Assembly: GCA_046304235.1 (NCBI GenBank) | Contig: JBKCEW010000004.1 | Coordinates: 1-64,000 of the forward strand | Length of the DNA: 64,000 nt | Source of the DNA: CANHVK01 sp046304235 | Lineage (GTDB): Bacteria; Bacteroidota; Bacteroidia; Flavobacteriales_D; Crocinitomicaceae | Direction of reading: 5' to 3' | Part shown: positions 33,220 to 43,250 of the stretch, one piece after another | Position numbering within the stretch: the stretch's first letter is position 1 | How the letters are laid out: every line of letters begins with the position of its first letter | The notes under the pieces: generated by a model | The model's database searches: none | What the model was told of the DNA's origin: nothing | What the model saw: the letters and a program-made list of their open reading frames with translations, nothing else | Program-made: the position numbers and the translations under genes

Positions 33220-35769
33220 ATGCGTTCGATTGTATTTTTTCTTGTAATATTTTGTCCAATATTCATTTTCAGTCAAGTAGAAGACCTATTTACGGATGGA
33301 AATTTTACCTTAAAACCAAATTGGATTGGTTCTGATACTAAATTTGAAATCAATTCCTCTTTTCAACTTAAAACAAAAGATAGTCAAGAAGATACTGCTT
33401 TTTTAAGTGTTAAACACGAGTTAACCAACTTAGAAGATAAAGAATGGCGCTTTTGGATAAAACAATCGTTTTCACCCTCGGCAAATAATTATACAAGGGT
33501 TTATTTAACAGCATCTTCCTACGAACTAAAAACTCAACCGGATGGATACTTTCTTCAATTTGGAGAAAGCGGTTCCATTGATGCAATTCGTTTGTTTAAG
33601 TCTGAAAACAAAGTAATCAAAGAATTAGGAAATGCTACCATTGGAGCCATTGCAACCAATTTTATTGTTGCTGTAAAAGTAGTTCGAGAAAAAGATGGAA
33701 CCTGGAGGATTTTTACAGATTATAATGGTGGTGATAATTATATAGAAGAATTCAGCGTAAATGAAAATAGTTCATTATTAGGTTCTTACTTTGGTTTTTA
33801 TTGTAAATACACTAAAACAAATGCTTCTAAATTTTACTTTGATAATGTATATATAGGACCTAAAATAGTAGATAAAATCCCCCCTATTTTAAATGAAATT
33901 GCCGTTAAAAACGATAAACAAATCCTCCTTACTTTCTCTGAAAAAATTGATACTAATTTTATTTCGAACACAGATAATTATTTGATTACCAATAATACCG
34001 TTTTTTCGGTAAAAAGAGATTCTATCAAACAAAATACCCTTTTACTTACACTGAATAACAATTTAATTAATGCGAATACATATACTTTACAAGTACTAAA
34101 AGTTCAAGATTTAAGTGGAAATAGTAGCAGTAATTTGTCTCAAAACTTTCATTTTTTAATCGCTGAAAAACCACTACCTGGAGATGTCATTTTAAATGAA
34201 ATTATGGCGAATCCCTCTCCTCCCGTTGGGTTAGCAGAATTAGAATACATCGAGATTTACAATAATAGTAATAAGTACTTTAACCTTGAAAATTGGATAG
34301 TAACTGACGGAACAAGCAAAGGAAAAATTGCTAATGGTTGGTTAGCGCCACATACCTATAGACTTTTGTGTAATACAAATAGTTTGGTTTTTATGAACCA
34401 AGCATTGGGAGTAACAAGTTTCCCAAGTTTGAATAATAGCGGAGATAAAGTTCAATTATTGGATAGTTCTGGATTGTTACTCGATGAAATCGAATACGAT
34501 GCTACTTGGTATCACGATGATGTAAAAAACAAAGGCGGTTGGAGTTTAGAAAGAATCAACCCGAATCATCCTTGCAGTGATGGAAACAATTGGTCGGCAA
34601 GTACCCATTTTGATGGAGGTACCCCTGGCGAACAAAATGCAGTATATGACACACTTAAAAAGACTTTTCCAATAGATGTAACAATGGTCGATGTTTCAGA
34701 TAGTTTGAGTTTAAAAATTGTTTTTAATCAACAAGTTAAATCTAATAAAAATGCAGTTTCAGTTTCAAATAATCTTACATTAGACACCCTAATCACCACA
34801 CCAAATACTTGGAATATTACCTTTAAAAATGCCATTCAAGCATCTAAAGAAAATAGACTAACTATCACATCCATTGAAAATTGTTGGGGAGATAATTCTA
34901 CCTTTTCAATTCCTTTTGCTTTGTCTGAAAAACCAATAATTGGAGATTTAATCATCAATGAAATTCTATTCAATCCTTATTCTGATGGGGCTGATTTTGT
35001 TGAAATTAAAAACAATTCGAATAAATGGATAAACTCGAATTCACTAGCATTTGGAAATAAAAATCAAGGCGAAATTTTAACCGAAAAGGTAACGACGAAC
35101 CGCTATATCAAACCAGGAGAAGTTGTGTTTTTTGCTTCAGAAAAAGAAAGTATTATTAAAAATTACCAATCAACGAACACAAATCAATTTATTCAAACCA
35201 AACTCCCTACTTACAATAATGATTCTGGAACCGTTATTTTATTGTATAACAATACGATAATCGACAAGGTGAGTTACCAAGAAAATTGGCATTTTATCCT
35301 ACTAAACGAGTACGATGGGAAAGCACTTGAAAGAATCAATCCGCTAAACGCAAGCCAAGATAAATCGAATTGGCAAACTGCTTCTCAAACCTCTGGATTT
35401 GCTACACCGGGTAATGAAAATTCACACGCTTATAAAACGAATAATCAACCTAATGAATATGTGTTTTTAACCTCATCAGTCCTTTCACCAAATAATGATG
35501 GTGTAGATGATTTATTGGAATTAAATTTTAATAGTTCGTTGAATGAAATAAACTCAACAGTAACGATTTATCAACCTAACGGCGAAATTGTAAAACATTG
35601 GTTAAAAAATGAATTCATAGGAAAGCAAGAAAAAAAACATTGGGACGGGATAGATAATAAAGGACAACGAATAACAACAGGAATGTATCTTATTGTTGTT
35701 GAAAATCTTACTATTTCTTCGGGTACTCAAGAAACATTAAAAATTCCATTTGCTGTGACTGTCGATTAA
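33220..35769 (+). CDS. T9SS-type secreted protein with two lamin-tail domains
   Basis: An 849-residue protein starting at ATG 33220 (MRSIVFFLVIFCPIFIFSQ, signal peptide). After an N-terminal beta-sandwich region and an Ig-like segment there are two lamin-tail domains (ILNEIMANPSPPVGLAELEY and LIINEILFNPYSDGADFVEI), each followed by linker strands. The C-terminal about 95 residues (LSPNNDGVDDLLELNF ... TTGMYLIVVEN) match the gliding-motility-associated C-terminal domain used for type IX export and surface attachment. The role is probably in surface adhesion or extracellular processing (inference). Confidence 0.85.
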   Translation: MRSIVFFLVIFCPIFIFSQVEDLFTDGNFTLKPNWIGSDTKFEINSSFQLKTKDSQEDTAFLSVKHELTNLEDKEWRFWIKQSFSPSANNYTRVYLTASSYELKTQPDGYFLQFGESGSIDAIRLFKSENKVIKELGNATIGAIATNFIVAVKVVREKDGTWRIFTDYNGGDNYIEEFSVNENSSLLGSYFGFYCKYTKTNASKFYFDNVYIGPKIVDKIPPILNEIAVKNDKQILLTFSEKIDTNFISNTDNYLITNNTVFSVKRDSIKQNTLLLTLNNNLINANTYTLQVLKVQDLSGNSSSNLSQNFHFLIAEKPLPGDVILNEIMANPSPPVGLAELEYIEIYNNSNKYFNLENWIVTDGTSKGKIANGWLAPHTYRLLCNTNSLVFMNQALGVTSFPSLNNSGDKVQLLDSSGLLLDEIEYDATWYHDDVKNKGGWSLERINPNHPCSDGNNWSASTHFDGGTPGEQNAVYDTLKKTFPIDVTMVDVSDSLSLKIVFNQQVKSNKNAVSVSNNLTLDTLITTPNTWNITFKNAIQASKENRLTITSIENCWGDNSTFSIPFALSEKPIIGDLIINEILFNPYSDGADFVEIKNNSNKWINSNSLAFGNKNQGEILTEKVTTNRYIKPGEVVFFASEKESIIKNYQSTNTNQFIQTKLPTYNNDSGTVILLYNNTIIDKVSYQENWHFILLNEYDGKALERINPLNASQDKSNWQTASQTSGFATPGNENSHAYKTNNQPNEYVFLTSSVLSPNNDGVDDLLELNFNSSLNEINSTVTIYQPNGEIVKHWLKNEFIGKQEKKHWDGIDNKGQRITTGMYLIVVENLTISSGTQETLKIPFAVTVD

Positions 35770-35803
35770 TTTATTTCTTTTAATTGATTACATTAGTCAC
35801 TTT

Positions 35804-37051
35804 ATGGAAAATCAAAAAGCACTTTCAACAGAAAAATTTTCTGGATATCAAAAATTTGTTATTGCCATTTTAGCACTTACACAGTTCACTGTAGTTCTGG
35901 ATTTTATGGTGATGTCTCCACTTGGAGATTTATTGATGAAGTCGATGCAACTTTCAACAAAACAATTTGGGATTGCTGTTTTTTCCTATGCTTTTAGTGC
36001 AGGTATTTCAGGATTTTTAACGGCAGGTTTTGCAGACAGTTTCGATAGAAAAAAACTGTTACTTTTCTTTTACATTGGATTTATTGTCGGAACCTTATTT
36101 TGTGGTCTAGCCTCTAATTTTTACTTATTAGTTGCGGCAAGAGTTTTTACCGGAATCTTCGGAGGAGTAATTGGTTCTATTTCTATGGCAATTGTTTCTG
36201 ATTTATTTCCAATCGAAAAAAGAGGAAGGGTTATGGGGTTCTTACAAATGGGATTCGGAACTAGTCAAGTACTAGGTATTCCGATCAGTTTATACATTGC
36301 GAATCACTTTGGTTGGCAGTCTCCTTTCTTTCTAATTGTCGGGATGGCATTAATTATTTGGTTATTTATTGTGCTAAAAATGAAACCTATAACCAAACAT
36401 TTAGAAGTAAAAGATAAGGACACAAACGCACTTCAACATTTAATTCATACCATTCAAAATAGAAATTATAGAGTTGGATTTTTAACCACAGCACTTATGT
36501 CTTTAGGCGGTTTTATGATTATGCCTTGGGGAAGTGTTTATGCTATTAACAACTTGCACGTTACGCAAGAACAACTACCGCTATTATTTATGATTGCAGG
36601 AGTAGCGACCCTATTAATGATGCCTTTGATTGGTAAAATCAGTGACAAAATCAATAAATTTACAATCTTTACTTTTGCTTCTGCGTGGATGATTATCGTA
36701 GTTGTAACCTATGCAAATTTAGGCGAAACCTCTTTTGCAATAGTCGTTATTCTCAATGTATTGATGATGATGGGGGTAATGGCTCGAATGGTTCCTAGCG
36801 TAGCATTAGTTTCTGAATTACCAAAATTACAAGACAGAGGCGCTTTTATGAGTGTTAATTCATCTTTACAACAAATGGCTGGGGGTATAGCAGCAGCGAT
36901 TGGTGGTATGATTGTCGTTCAAAAAGATGTGCATAGCCCTATCGAACACTATGATACTTTGGCTTATGTCGTTAGTTTTTTTGTAATTCTTTGTGTTGTT
37001 ATGCTATACCGAGTTCAGAAAATCATCAAGGAAACTAAATCCAAACTTTAG
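35804..37051 (+). CDS. MFS transporter
   Basis: A 415-residue protein with 12 predicted membrane segments. The loop 2-3 motif of the family appears as GFADSFDRKKLL, and SDLFPIEKRGRVMG follows segment 4. It resembles drug:H+ antiporter-like members (QFTVVLDFMVMSPLGDLL at the start), but the substrate is not readable. It converges with the radical SAM gene, and their 3' ends overlap by 17 bases. Confidence 0.88.
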   Translation: MENQKALSTEKFSGYQKFVIAILALTQFTVVLDFMVMSPLGDLLMKSMQLSTKQFGIAVFSYAFSAGISGFLTAGFADSFDRKKLLLFFYIGFIVGTLFCGLASNFYLLVAARVFTGIFGGVIGSISMAIVSDLFPIEKRGRVMGFLQMGFGTSQVLGIPISLYIANHFGWQSPFFLIVGMALIIWLFIVLKMKPITKHLEVKDKDTNALQHLIHTIQNRNYRVGFLTTALMSLGGFMIMPWGSVYAINNLHVTQEQLPLLFMIAGVATLLMMPLIGKISDKINKFTIFTFASAWMIIVVVTYANLGETSFAIVVILNVLMMMGVMARMVPSVALVSELPKLQDRGAFMSVNSSLQQMAGGIAAAIGGMIVVQKDVHSPIEHYDTLAYVVSFFVILCVVMLYRVQKIIKETKSKL

Positions 37052-38054
37052 TTCCTTCCGAGCAATTCTGACAGATATCAATTTGTTTTCTACCAGTCAA
37101 TACCATTTTACGAAACCCTTGGTATTTTTCTGATTTCCATAATGTGTTAAAGGGAATACTCGTTGCACTACCCAACGGGTATTTAGCATCTTTATCAAAA
37201 CAACAGGGAACCACTTGCCCATCCCAAGTAAAAACACAAGAAGACCACATACGCCAACAGTGATTTTGAATGGCATATTTTAACTTATATGTACCGTCTT
37301 TTTGAAGTTTGTAACGAGTATACTTTTCATTCGTCGGCATCAACTGGTGACCGTTTTTGTAATCGTATAGTTGGGCGGTTTTTAATCGAACCTCATCTAC
37401 CCCTAATTCTTTTGCTAAATTAAATACAGAAGGAATTTCGTGCTCATTTGGTTTTACTACCAAAAACTGAAATATCAGGTGGGGTGTTTGACTTTGTAGT
37501 TGTTCTTTAGCACGTATTAATTCTTTGGTTGCTGAAATCACCTTGTCTAATTTACCCGAAACACGATACGATTCATACGTTTCTTGCGTAGTTCCATCAA
37601 TGGAAATGATCAATCTATCAAGACCGGATAAAACAATCTCTTCTGCTATTTTAGCATTTATAAAATGTGCATTTGTGGAAGTAGCAACATATACATTTCT
37701 TTCTTTGGCAGCCTTTACCAATGATAAAAAGTCAGGATTTAAAAACGGTTCTCCCTGAAAATAATAATTCACATACATCAATTGTTTTCCGATGGAATCC
37801 AATAAGAAATTATTATCAATCAGTGAAAGTTTTCCTGTGGGACGAGTAAAGGCTTTTAAGCCACTTGGACACTCTGGACAACCAAGATTACAGGCGGTAG
37901 TAGGTTCAATACTTACAGTAAAAGGTTTTCCCCAAACGATGGGTCTGCGTATGATTCTTGAAAAAATAAAAGAAAAATAAAGTGAAAACAAATTCCATAA
38001 TCGAAGAAATGTAATGTACTTCAATATAGAAAATATGTCTTTACTGGTTGACAT
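37035..38054 (-). CDS. Radical SAM/SPASM protein
   Basis: A 339-residue enzyme. The radical SAM cluster motif CX3CX2C is CNLGCPEC in EPTTACNLGCPECPSG. The C-terminal SPASM region adds cysteines in HCWRMWSSCVFTWDGQVVPC and CQNC, which would hold auxiliary Fe-S clusters. The N-terminal hydrophobic stretch (residues about 10-35) is unusual and might tether it to the membrane. The substrate is unknown. It follows maf by 7 bases, so it is probably the last gene of a murI-maf operon. Confidence 0.85.
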   Translation of the reverse strand: MSTSKDIFSILKYITFLRLWNLFSLYFSFIFSRIIRRPIVWGKPFTVSIEPTTACNLGCPECPSGLKAFTRPTGKLSLIDNNFLLDSIGKQLMYVNYYFQGEPFLNPDFLSLVKAAKERNVYVATSTNAHFINAKIAEEIVLSGLDRLIISIDGTTQETYESYRVSGKLDKVISATKELIRAKEQLQSQTPHLIFQFLVVKPNEHEIPSVFNLAKELGVDEVRLKTAQLYDYKNGHQLMPTNEKYTRYKLQKDGTYKLKYAIQNHCWRMWSSCVFTWDGQVVPCCFDKDAKYPLGSATSIPFNTLWKSEKYQGFRKMVLTGRKQIDICQNCSEGTKVWI

Positions 38055-38061
38055 AAATACA

Positions 38062-38658
38062 CTAAATTGAAACCATTTGAACGAATCCCAATCGGTTTAA
38101 TTCTTGCCAAAGTTTAGCTGTAGGCAATCCCATTACATTGAAATAAGAACCCTCCATTTTTTCAATTCCTATATAGCCAATCCATTCTTGAATTCCATAC
38201 GAACCTGCTTTATCATAAGGCTTATATTGATCTACGTAGTATGAGATTTCGTTAGAAGAAAGCGTAGAGAAAGTAACCAATGTTGTATCCGAAAAACTCC
38301 ATTGATTTGAAGAAGTTGATAGGCTTACTCCCGTAATCACTTTATGGGTTTTTCCTGATAATAAGTTCAACATAGCAATGGCTTCTTCACGCGTTTCTGG
38401 TTTTGCCAAGAATTGATTATCCACAATCACCGCTGTATCCGAGCAAATTAATAATTCATTATTTGCTAAAGTATTTAGTAAAACCTGTGCTTTTTGAATG
38501 GCCAAGTATTCAGCAATGTGTTCTAATGGTAAATCGTGAGGATAAGTTTCGTCTGAATCTTGTGTTCGAATCACAAAATCAAGTCCCATACCCTTTAATA
38601 ATTCTTGTCTTCTTGGCGATTTAGAACCTAGAATAAGTGTGTGTGATAATTGAATCAT
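38062..38658 (-). CDS. maf: Maf-family nucleotide pyrophosphatase
   Basis: A 198-residue house-cleaning NTP pyrophosphatase (dTTP/UTP-type Maf). The motif GSKSPRRQELL lies at the start, and CSDTAVIVDNQFLAKP and SYGIQEWIGYIGIEKMEGSY are typical of the family. Its start overlaps the murI stop by one base, and the radical SAM gene follows closely. Confidence 0.93.
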   Translation of the reverse strand: MIQLSHTLILGSKSPRRQELLKGMGLDFVIRTQDSDETYPHDLPLEHIAEYLAIQKAQVLLNTLANNELLICSDTAVIVDNQFLAKPETREEAIAMLNLLSGKTHKVITGVSLSTSSNQWSFSDTTLVTFSTLSSNEISYYVDQYKPYDKAGSYGIQEWIGYIGIEKMEGSYFNVMGLPTAKLWQELNRLGFVQMVSI

Positions 38659-39485
38659 TAGGTTAAAACTACGTGTGTTGAATGAATTTCTTCCCCTACA
38701 AAAGCAGATGCTTTTTTATCAAAATCGGTAGCAGTTTCGGTAGTTAAATAATCTACTCCACCGTTTTTGGTGCATTTATTTGCTAGTTCTGTATGATTTT
38801 CTAAATACGTTTTTAAAGATTTTGCTACGATTTCTCCTTGTGTAACCACTTTTACATGCTCAGGCACGGATTCTTTTACAATCGACGCTACTAAAGGATA
38901 GTGTGTACATCCTAATAATAAGGTGTCAATTGCAGTATCTTTTGCTAGCAAACGATCAACATCTCGTTTGATAAACCATTTCCCTCCTTCTTGTTCATGC
39001 AATTGATTCTCGATTAAAGGAACCCAAATAGGACACGCTTTTTGGGAAAGTTGTACTTCAGGAAAAAACTTGGCTATTTCCAAGCGATATGAATCGGATT
39101 TGATGGTTCCCTCTGTAGCTAAAATTCCAATGTGTTTGTTCTTTGAAAAATCACCAATCACTTCTGATGTAGGTCTAATAACCCCTAATACTCTTTTGTT
39201 TGAATCAATGAGAGGTAAATCTTTTTGTTGAATAGACCTCAATGCTTTTGCGGAAGCAGTATTACATGCTAAAATGATTAGTTCACACCCTTGTTCAAAT
39301 AAAAACTTTACTGCCTGTAATGTAAACTCGTAAACCACATCAAAAGAACGCGGTCCATAAGGTGCACGCGCATTATCACCCAAATACAAATAATCGTACT
39401 CAGGCAAGACTTTGCGTAAATCATTTAAAATAGTTAGGCCTCCGTAACCAGAATCAAAAACTCCTATGGGACAACGTTTGTTCAT
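38658..39485 (-). CDS. murI: Glutamate racemase
   Basis: It makes D-glutamate for peptidoglycan. A 275-residue protein; the two catalytic cysteines lie in ILACNTASAKAL and LLGCTHYPLV, with the Asp-Ser pair in GVFDSGYGGLT. The gene begins 16 bases after the T-tract of a strong hairpin that follows the Skp-like genes; no separate -7 box is visible in between. Confidence 0.95.
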   Translation of the reverse strand: MNKRCPIGVFDSGYGGLTILNDLRKVLPEYDYLYLGDNARAPYGPRSFDVVYEFTLQAVKFLFEQGCELIILACNTASAKALRSIQQKDLPLIDSNKRVLGVIRPTSEVIGDFSKNKHIGILATEGTIKSDSYRLEIAKFFPEVQLSQKACPIWVPLIENQLHEQEGGKWFIKRDVDRLLAKDTAIDTLLLGCTHYPLVASIVKESVPEHVKVVTQGEIVAKSLKTYLENHTELANKCTKNGGVDYLTTETATDFDKKASAFVGEEIHSTHVVLT

Positions 39486-39501
39486 TTCTAGGAATAAAAA
39501 T

Positions 39502-39531
39502 AAAAAAAGGCAACCGAAAGCCGATTACCTT
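39502..39531 (-). terminator. Terminator after the Skp-like genes, directly upstream of murI
   Basis: On the minus strand an 11-bp stem with G:T wobbles (39507-39531) and a 3-base loop, followed by seven T. The murI ATG lies only 16 bases further, so it may act as an attenuator for murI-maf. Confidence 0.75.
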
Positions 39532-39553
39532 AATCAATTAAATTGTGTTTTAT

Positions 39554-40069
39554 TTATTTTTTAGGAGCTTCTATAGCATCTAATTTCAATAACTCAACCA
39601 TAACTTCACTTGTAACATCTTGGCCGCCTTTAAAATACAAAGTAGTACTTTCGTCGATTACATAGTTGATTTTTTTAGCTGCCGCAACACGCTCTACCGC
39701 TTTTTGTACACGCTTTAAAATAGGTTCGTTTAACTCATTACCCATTTTTTGCATTAACTGTTGTAATTCTTGTTCACGTTGTTGAATTGCTTGGCTTTTC
39801 TTTTGAATTCTTTCTTCTTCGTATTGTTTCATTACAGGAGTCAAAGTTGCTTGATCTGCCATATATTTTGAATATACTTTTTGTAATTCTTCTTCCATCT
39901 CTTTCAATTCTCCAGCTCCTTTTTGTTCGAAGGCAGACAATTGCTTCATTGCTTCCTTACGAGAAGGTAAAGTATCTAATAATTTTTGAGTGTTTACGTG
40001 TGCTACTTTTGTTTGAGCAAATGTTGTTAAAGACAACAATAAAGAAAATACTAATACTACTTTTTTCAT
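39554..40069 (-). CDS. OmpH/Skp-family periplasmic chaperone
   Basis: A 171-residue protein with signal peptide (MKKVVLVFSLLLSLTTFAQ) and a central charged coiled coil (residues about 45-115), as in Skp/OmpH, which escorts outer-membrane proteins to BamA. It is the second of two tandem skp-like genes, 20 bases after the first, both directly downstream of bamA. Confidence 0.9.
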   Translation of the reverse strand: MKKVVLVFSLLLSLTTFAQTKVAHVNTQKLLDTLPSRKEAMKQLSAFEQKGAGELKEMEEELQKVYSKYMADQATLTPVMKQYEEERIQKKSQAIQQREQELQQLMQKMGNELNEPILKRVQKAVERVAAAKKINYVIDESTTLYFKGGQDVTSEVMVELLKLDAIEAPKK

Positions 40070-40089
40070 TACTTTTTTTTTACGATTTA

Positions 40090-40605
40090 TTACTTTGTTT
40101 TTATTCCCAATTCTTTAATAATCTCATCACTAAGGTCATACTTTTTATCTGCAAAAACCAAATTACTTTGATTCGCTTTATCAAAGATGAAAGAATACCC
40201 TTTTTTAGTTGCTATTCTTTGCATAGCATCATATACCTTATCTTGTATCGGTTTTACAAGTTCTTGTCTTTTTTGAAAATATTCACCACTAACACCAAAT
40301 CTTGCTTGTTGTAATTCGATAATTTCATTTTCTAATTTTTGTAGCTCTTCTTGACGTTTTTCTTTTTCCTCTGATGGAAGCAATACTTCTTCTTTGTTAA
40401 ATAGCTCTTTCTTCTGATTGAATACTTTATTTCTTTCCTCTATCTCCTTCGTCCATCGATCTGCCATTTTATCTAATCGATCTTTAGCTTCTTTATATTC
40501 GGGCATTTTAGTTAGAATATATTCAGAATTTATAAACCCATATTTTTGAGCTCCCACAAACGTAGATCCCAAAGTCAATAAAAGTAAAACAAAATATTTT
40601 TTCAT
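40090..40605 (-). CDS. OmpH/Skp-family periplasmic chaperone
   Basis: A 171-residue protein of the same length as its downstream neighbour, but well diverged. Signal peptide MKKYFVLLLLTLGSTFVGAQ, then KYGFINSEYILTKMPEYKEA, a coiled coil of Glu/Lys/Gln residues and the closing region KGYSFIFDKANQSNLVF typical of OmpH. It lies 45 bases downstream of bamA. Tandem skp genes next to bamA are usual in Bacteroidota. Confidence 0.92.
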   Translation of the reverse strand: MKKYFVLLLLTLGSTFVGAQKYGFINSEYILTKMPEYKEAKDRLDKMADRWTKEIEERNKVFNQKKELFNKEEVLLPSEEKEKRQEELQKLENEIIELQQARFGVSGEYFQKRQELVKPIQDKVYDAMQRIATKKGYSFIFDKANQSNLVFADKKYDLSDEIIKELGIKTK

Positions 40606-40650
40606 TTTAATCTAAACCGTTTCCAAATATACGTTTAAAAACATCATTTA

Positions 40651-43248
40651 TTATAATTCACCTAAATTCATTCCAATTGTAAAATTCAATTTACCAAAAT
40701 ATCCTTTCTCTTGAATACTTTGATCTGATCCCCCACCTATTCTATACCCTTGCGAGTGTGGATCTAAATAATCGAATCCCCAACCATAATCCAAACCTAA
40801 CATACCAAACATAGGTAAGAATACGCGTACCCCCACTCCCGCTGAGCGTTTCACATTAAAAGGATTATACATTTTAATATTTGTAAACGTATTTCCTGCT
40901 TCTCCAAATGCTAGTACATAAAAAGTAGCTTGCGGATTTAATGAAATCGGATATCGAAGTTCTAAAGTATACTTTGTAATAATTGGATCACTTGCAGCGC
41001 TAGACAAACTATTGTCATTATACCCTCTTAAAGCAATCATTTCTCGACCACCCAATTGATTCATTCCAGAAAGTCCATTACCTCCAAGAGCAAAACGCTC
41101 AAATGGAGTTAAACCTTTGGTATTACTATACGCGCCCATAAAACCAAAACCAATACGTGGCATAAGAACCAATTTTTTATCAGCAGTCAACGGTAAAAAC
41201 CAAGCTCCCGTAAATTTCAACTTGAAGTATTCCAAATATTTATACTTCTCTTGTTGTGTTGCAGTGCTAAAATCTTTATTGCCATTAAATAAGAAATAAG
41301 GAATAGAAGATTTAGCTGTAAATACCATTTGGCTACCCTCTTTCGGGAAGATAGGGTTATCTATCGAATTTCGTTGCAATACATACTTTATACTAATATC
41401 ATTGGCATACCCATTACTAAAACTTGGGAAAAAACTTTGATAATTTGAAACATCATAGTATTGATAAGCAAGTTCATAATATGCATTGAAAAAATCATCA
41501 GGAAATTTCTTCCTGCGACCAAAACCAACACCCGCACCTGTTATCGAAATCCCAGAATAATTTGGATTTGAACGTAATAAACCTGTTCCAAATTGAGAAT
41601 GATTAATCCAAGTTGATAATGAATTCGGTTTTTTACCACCTAACCAAGGCTCCGTAAACGAGAAAGTATATGATTGAAAAAAAGTACCATTCGTTTGTGC
41701 TCTCAACGACAATTTTTGACCATCTCCTGACGGTAATGGTTGCCATGCATTTGACTCAAAGATACGTTTTAAAGAGAAATTATTAAATGTCAAGCCTAAA
41801 GTACCAACGATTCTACCTGCTCCATATCCACCTGACAATTCAATCTGATCCGAAGATTTTTCTTCTACTGTATATTCAATATCTACTGTACCATCTTGAG
41901 GATTTGGTATGGGATTAATTTGGAATGCCTCATTATTGAAATAACCCAACTGAGAAAGCTCTCTTTGGGTTCTGATAATATCATTACGATTAAATAAATC
42001 TCCTGGTTTAGTTCGAATTTCTCTACGAATCACATGATCATTCGTTTTTGTGTTTCCTTTGATTACAATTCTTTTAACCCTTGCCTCTTTCCCTTCGATA
42101 ATGCGCATTTGATAATTAATCTCATTATTTTCAATATTCGTTTCTATTGGAATAACCTGAAAAAATAAATACCCTCTATCCATATAAAGAGAAGAAATAT
42201 CTCTACCATCGGGACTCATTGTAATTCTAGATTCCAACAAAGATTTATTGTAAATATCCCCTTGTTTAATTACCAATACTGTATCTAAATAACCACTTGA
42301 AAATTTTGTATTACCTAACCATTGAATTTTACCAAAACGATAAATATTTCCTTCATCAATAGTCAATTTTACAAGAATGTGCTTTGGATCTTCAAGATAG
42401 AACGTGTCTCTTGCTATACGTGCATCCCGTAAACCTTTAGAATTTAACTTCGATACTATAGCTTGTTTGTCTTTTTCATAAGCAGAAATCATGAATTTTG
42501 ATCTGCTAAAAACACGCATAATAGACTGGCGTTTAGTATCATCCATAGCGCCACGTATTTTTCGCTTTGCTAATTTTTCGCTTTTAAACTTGAATACACC
42601 TAATACCTCGAAATTGCTGAAATTATCTAAATTCCCCTCTACTTCGATATCCTTGATTTTTACTTTTTGACCTTTATCTACAAAAATGGTAAACATAGAT
42701 GCATTATTCATTAATTTATCAGGTTCTTGTTCAACTCTTACACTAACAGAATAATAGCCTTTTTCCTTAAAATATCCTTTGATTTTATTTTGAGTATTTA
42801 ATACTAAAGCTTCATTTATTGTTTTTCCAGAATATAGGGTCACTAATTCTCTTAACTTGTCGATGTCTTTTTTTGAAGCACCTACAAATTTAAATCGAGA
42901 TAATTTGGGTCTTGGTACCAATTTGATTGCTAAAAACACAACTCCATTGATTTCTTTTTCAACTTGTATGTCAATAAATGAAAAAAGACCTTCCTTCCAC
43001 AAATTCTGAATTGCATCGGTAATTTTTTGACCTGGAATTTTGATTTTCATTCCTGACTTTAAGCCGGCAACCATTTTAATTGACTGGTGATCAAAATTGT
43101 CAGCACCATCAATACGTATTGGACCAATCTCATATTCTTTAGGACTAAAATAATCAACTTGAAATTCTGTACTTACCGTAGTTTGATTCACTTGAGATTT
43201 CAATCCCAAAGAAACTAGTGGAATTAGAATCAATATATATTTATTCAT
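40651..43248 (-). CDS. bamA: Outer-membrane protein assembly factor BamA
   Basis: An 865-residue Omp85 protein: signal peptide (MNKYILILIPLVSLGLKSQ), five POTRA domains (residues about 40-470) and a 16-stranded barrel. Conserved segments include GNTKTNDHVIRREI in POTRA5 and GSQMVF and GGSDQ near the end of the barrel. It inserts barrel proteins in the outer membrane. It is preceded by uppS with a 2-base gap and followed by two skp-like genes. Confidence 0.95.
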   Translation of the reverse strand: MNKYILILIPLVSLGLKSQVNQTTVSTEFQVDYFSPKEYEIGPIRIDGADNFDHQSIKMVAGLKSGMKIKIPGQKITDAIQNLWKEGLFSFIDIQVEKEINGVVFLAIKLVPRPKLSRFKFVGASKKDIDKLRELVTLYSGKTINEALVLNTQNKIKGYFKEKGYYSVSVRVEQEPDKLMNNASMFTIFVDKGQKVKIKDIEVEGNLDNFSNFEVLGVFKFKSEKLAKRKIRGAMDDTKRQSIMRVFSRSKFMISAYEKDKQAIVSKLNSKGLRDARIARDTFYLEDPKHILVKLTIDEGNIYRFGKIQWLGNTKFSSGYLDTVLVIKQGDIYNKSLLESRITMSPDGRDISSLYMDRGYLFFQVIPIETNIENNEINYQMRIIEGKEARVKRIVIKGNTKTNDHVIRREIRTKPGDLFNRNDIIRTQRELSQLGYFNNEAFQINPIPNPQDGTVDIEYTVEEKSSDQIELSGGYGAGRIVGTLGLTFNNFSLKRIFESNAWQPLPSGDGQKLSLRAQTNGTFFQSYTFSFTEPWLGGKKPNSLSTWINHSQFGTGLLRSNPNYSGISITGAGVGFGRRKKFPDDFFNAYYELAYQYYDVSNYQSFFPSFSNGYANDISIKYVLQRNSIDNPIFPKEGSQMVFTAKSSIPYFLFNGNKDFSTATQQEKYKYLEYFKLKFTGAWFLPLTADKKLVLMPRIGFGFMGAYSNTKGLTPFERFALGGNGLSGMNQLGGREMIALRGYNDNSLSSAASDPIITKYTLELRYPISLNPQATFYVLAFGEAGNTFTNIKMYNPFNVKRSAGVGVRVFLPMFGMLGLDYGWGFDYLDPHSQGYRIGGGSDQSIQEKGYFGKLNFTIGMNLGEL

Positions 43249-43250
43249 AC

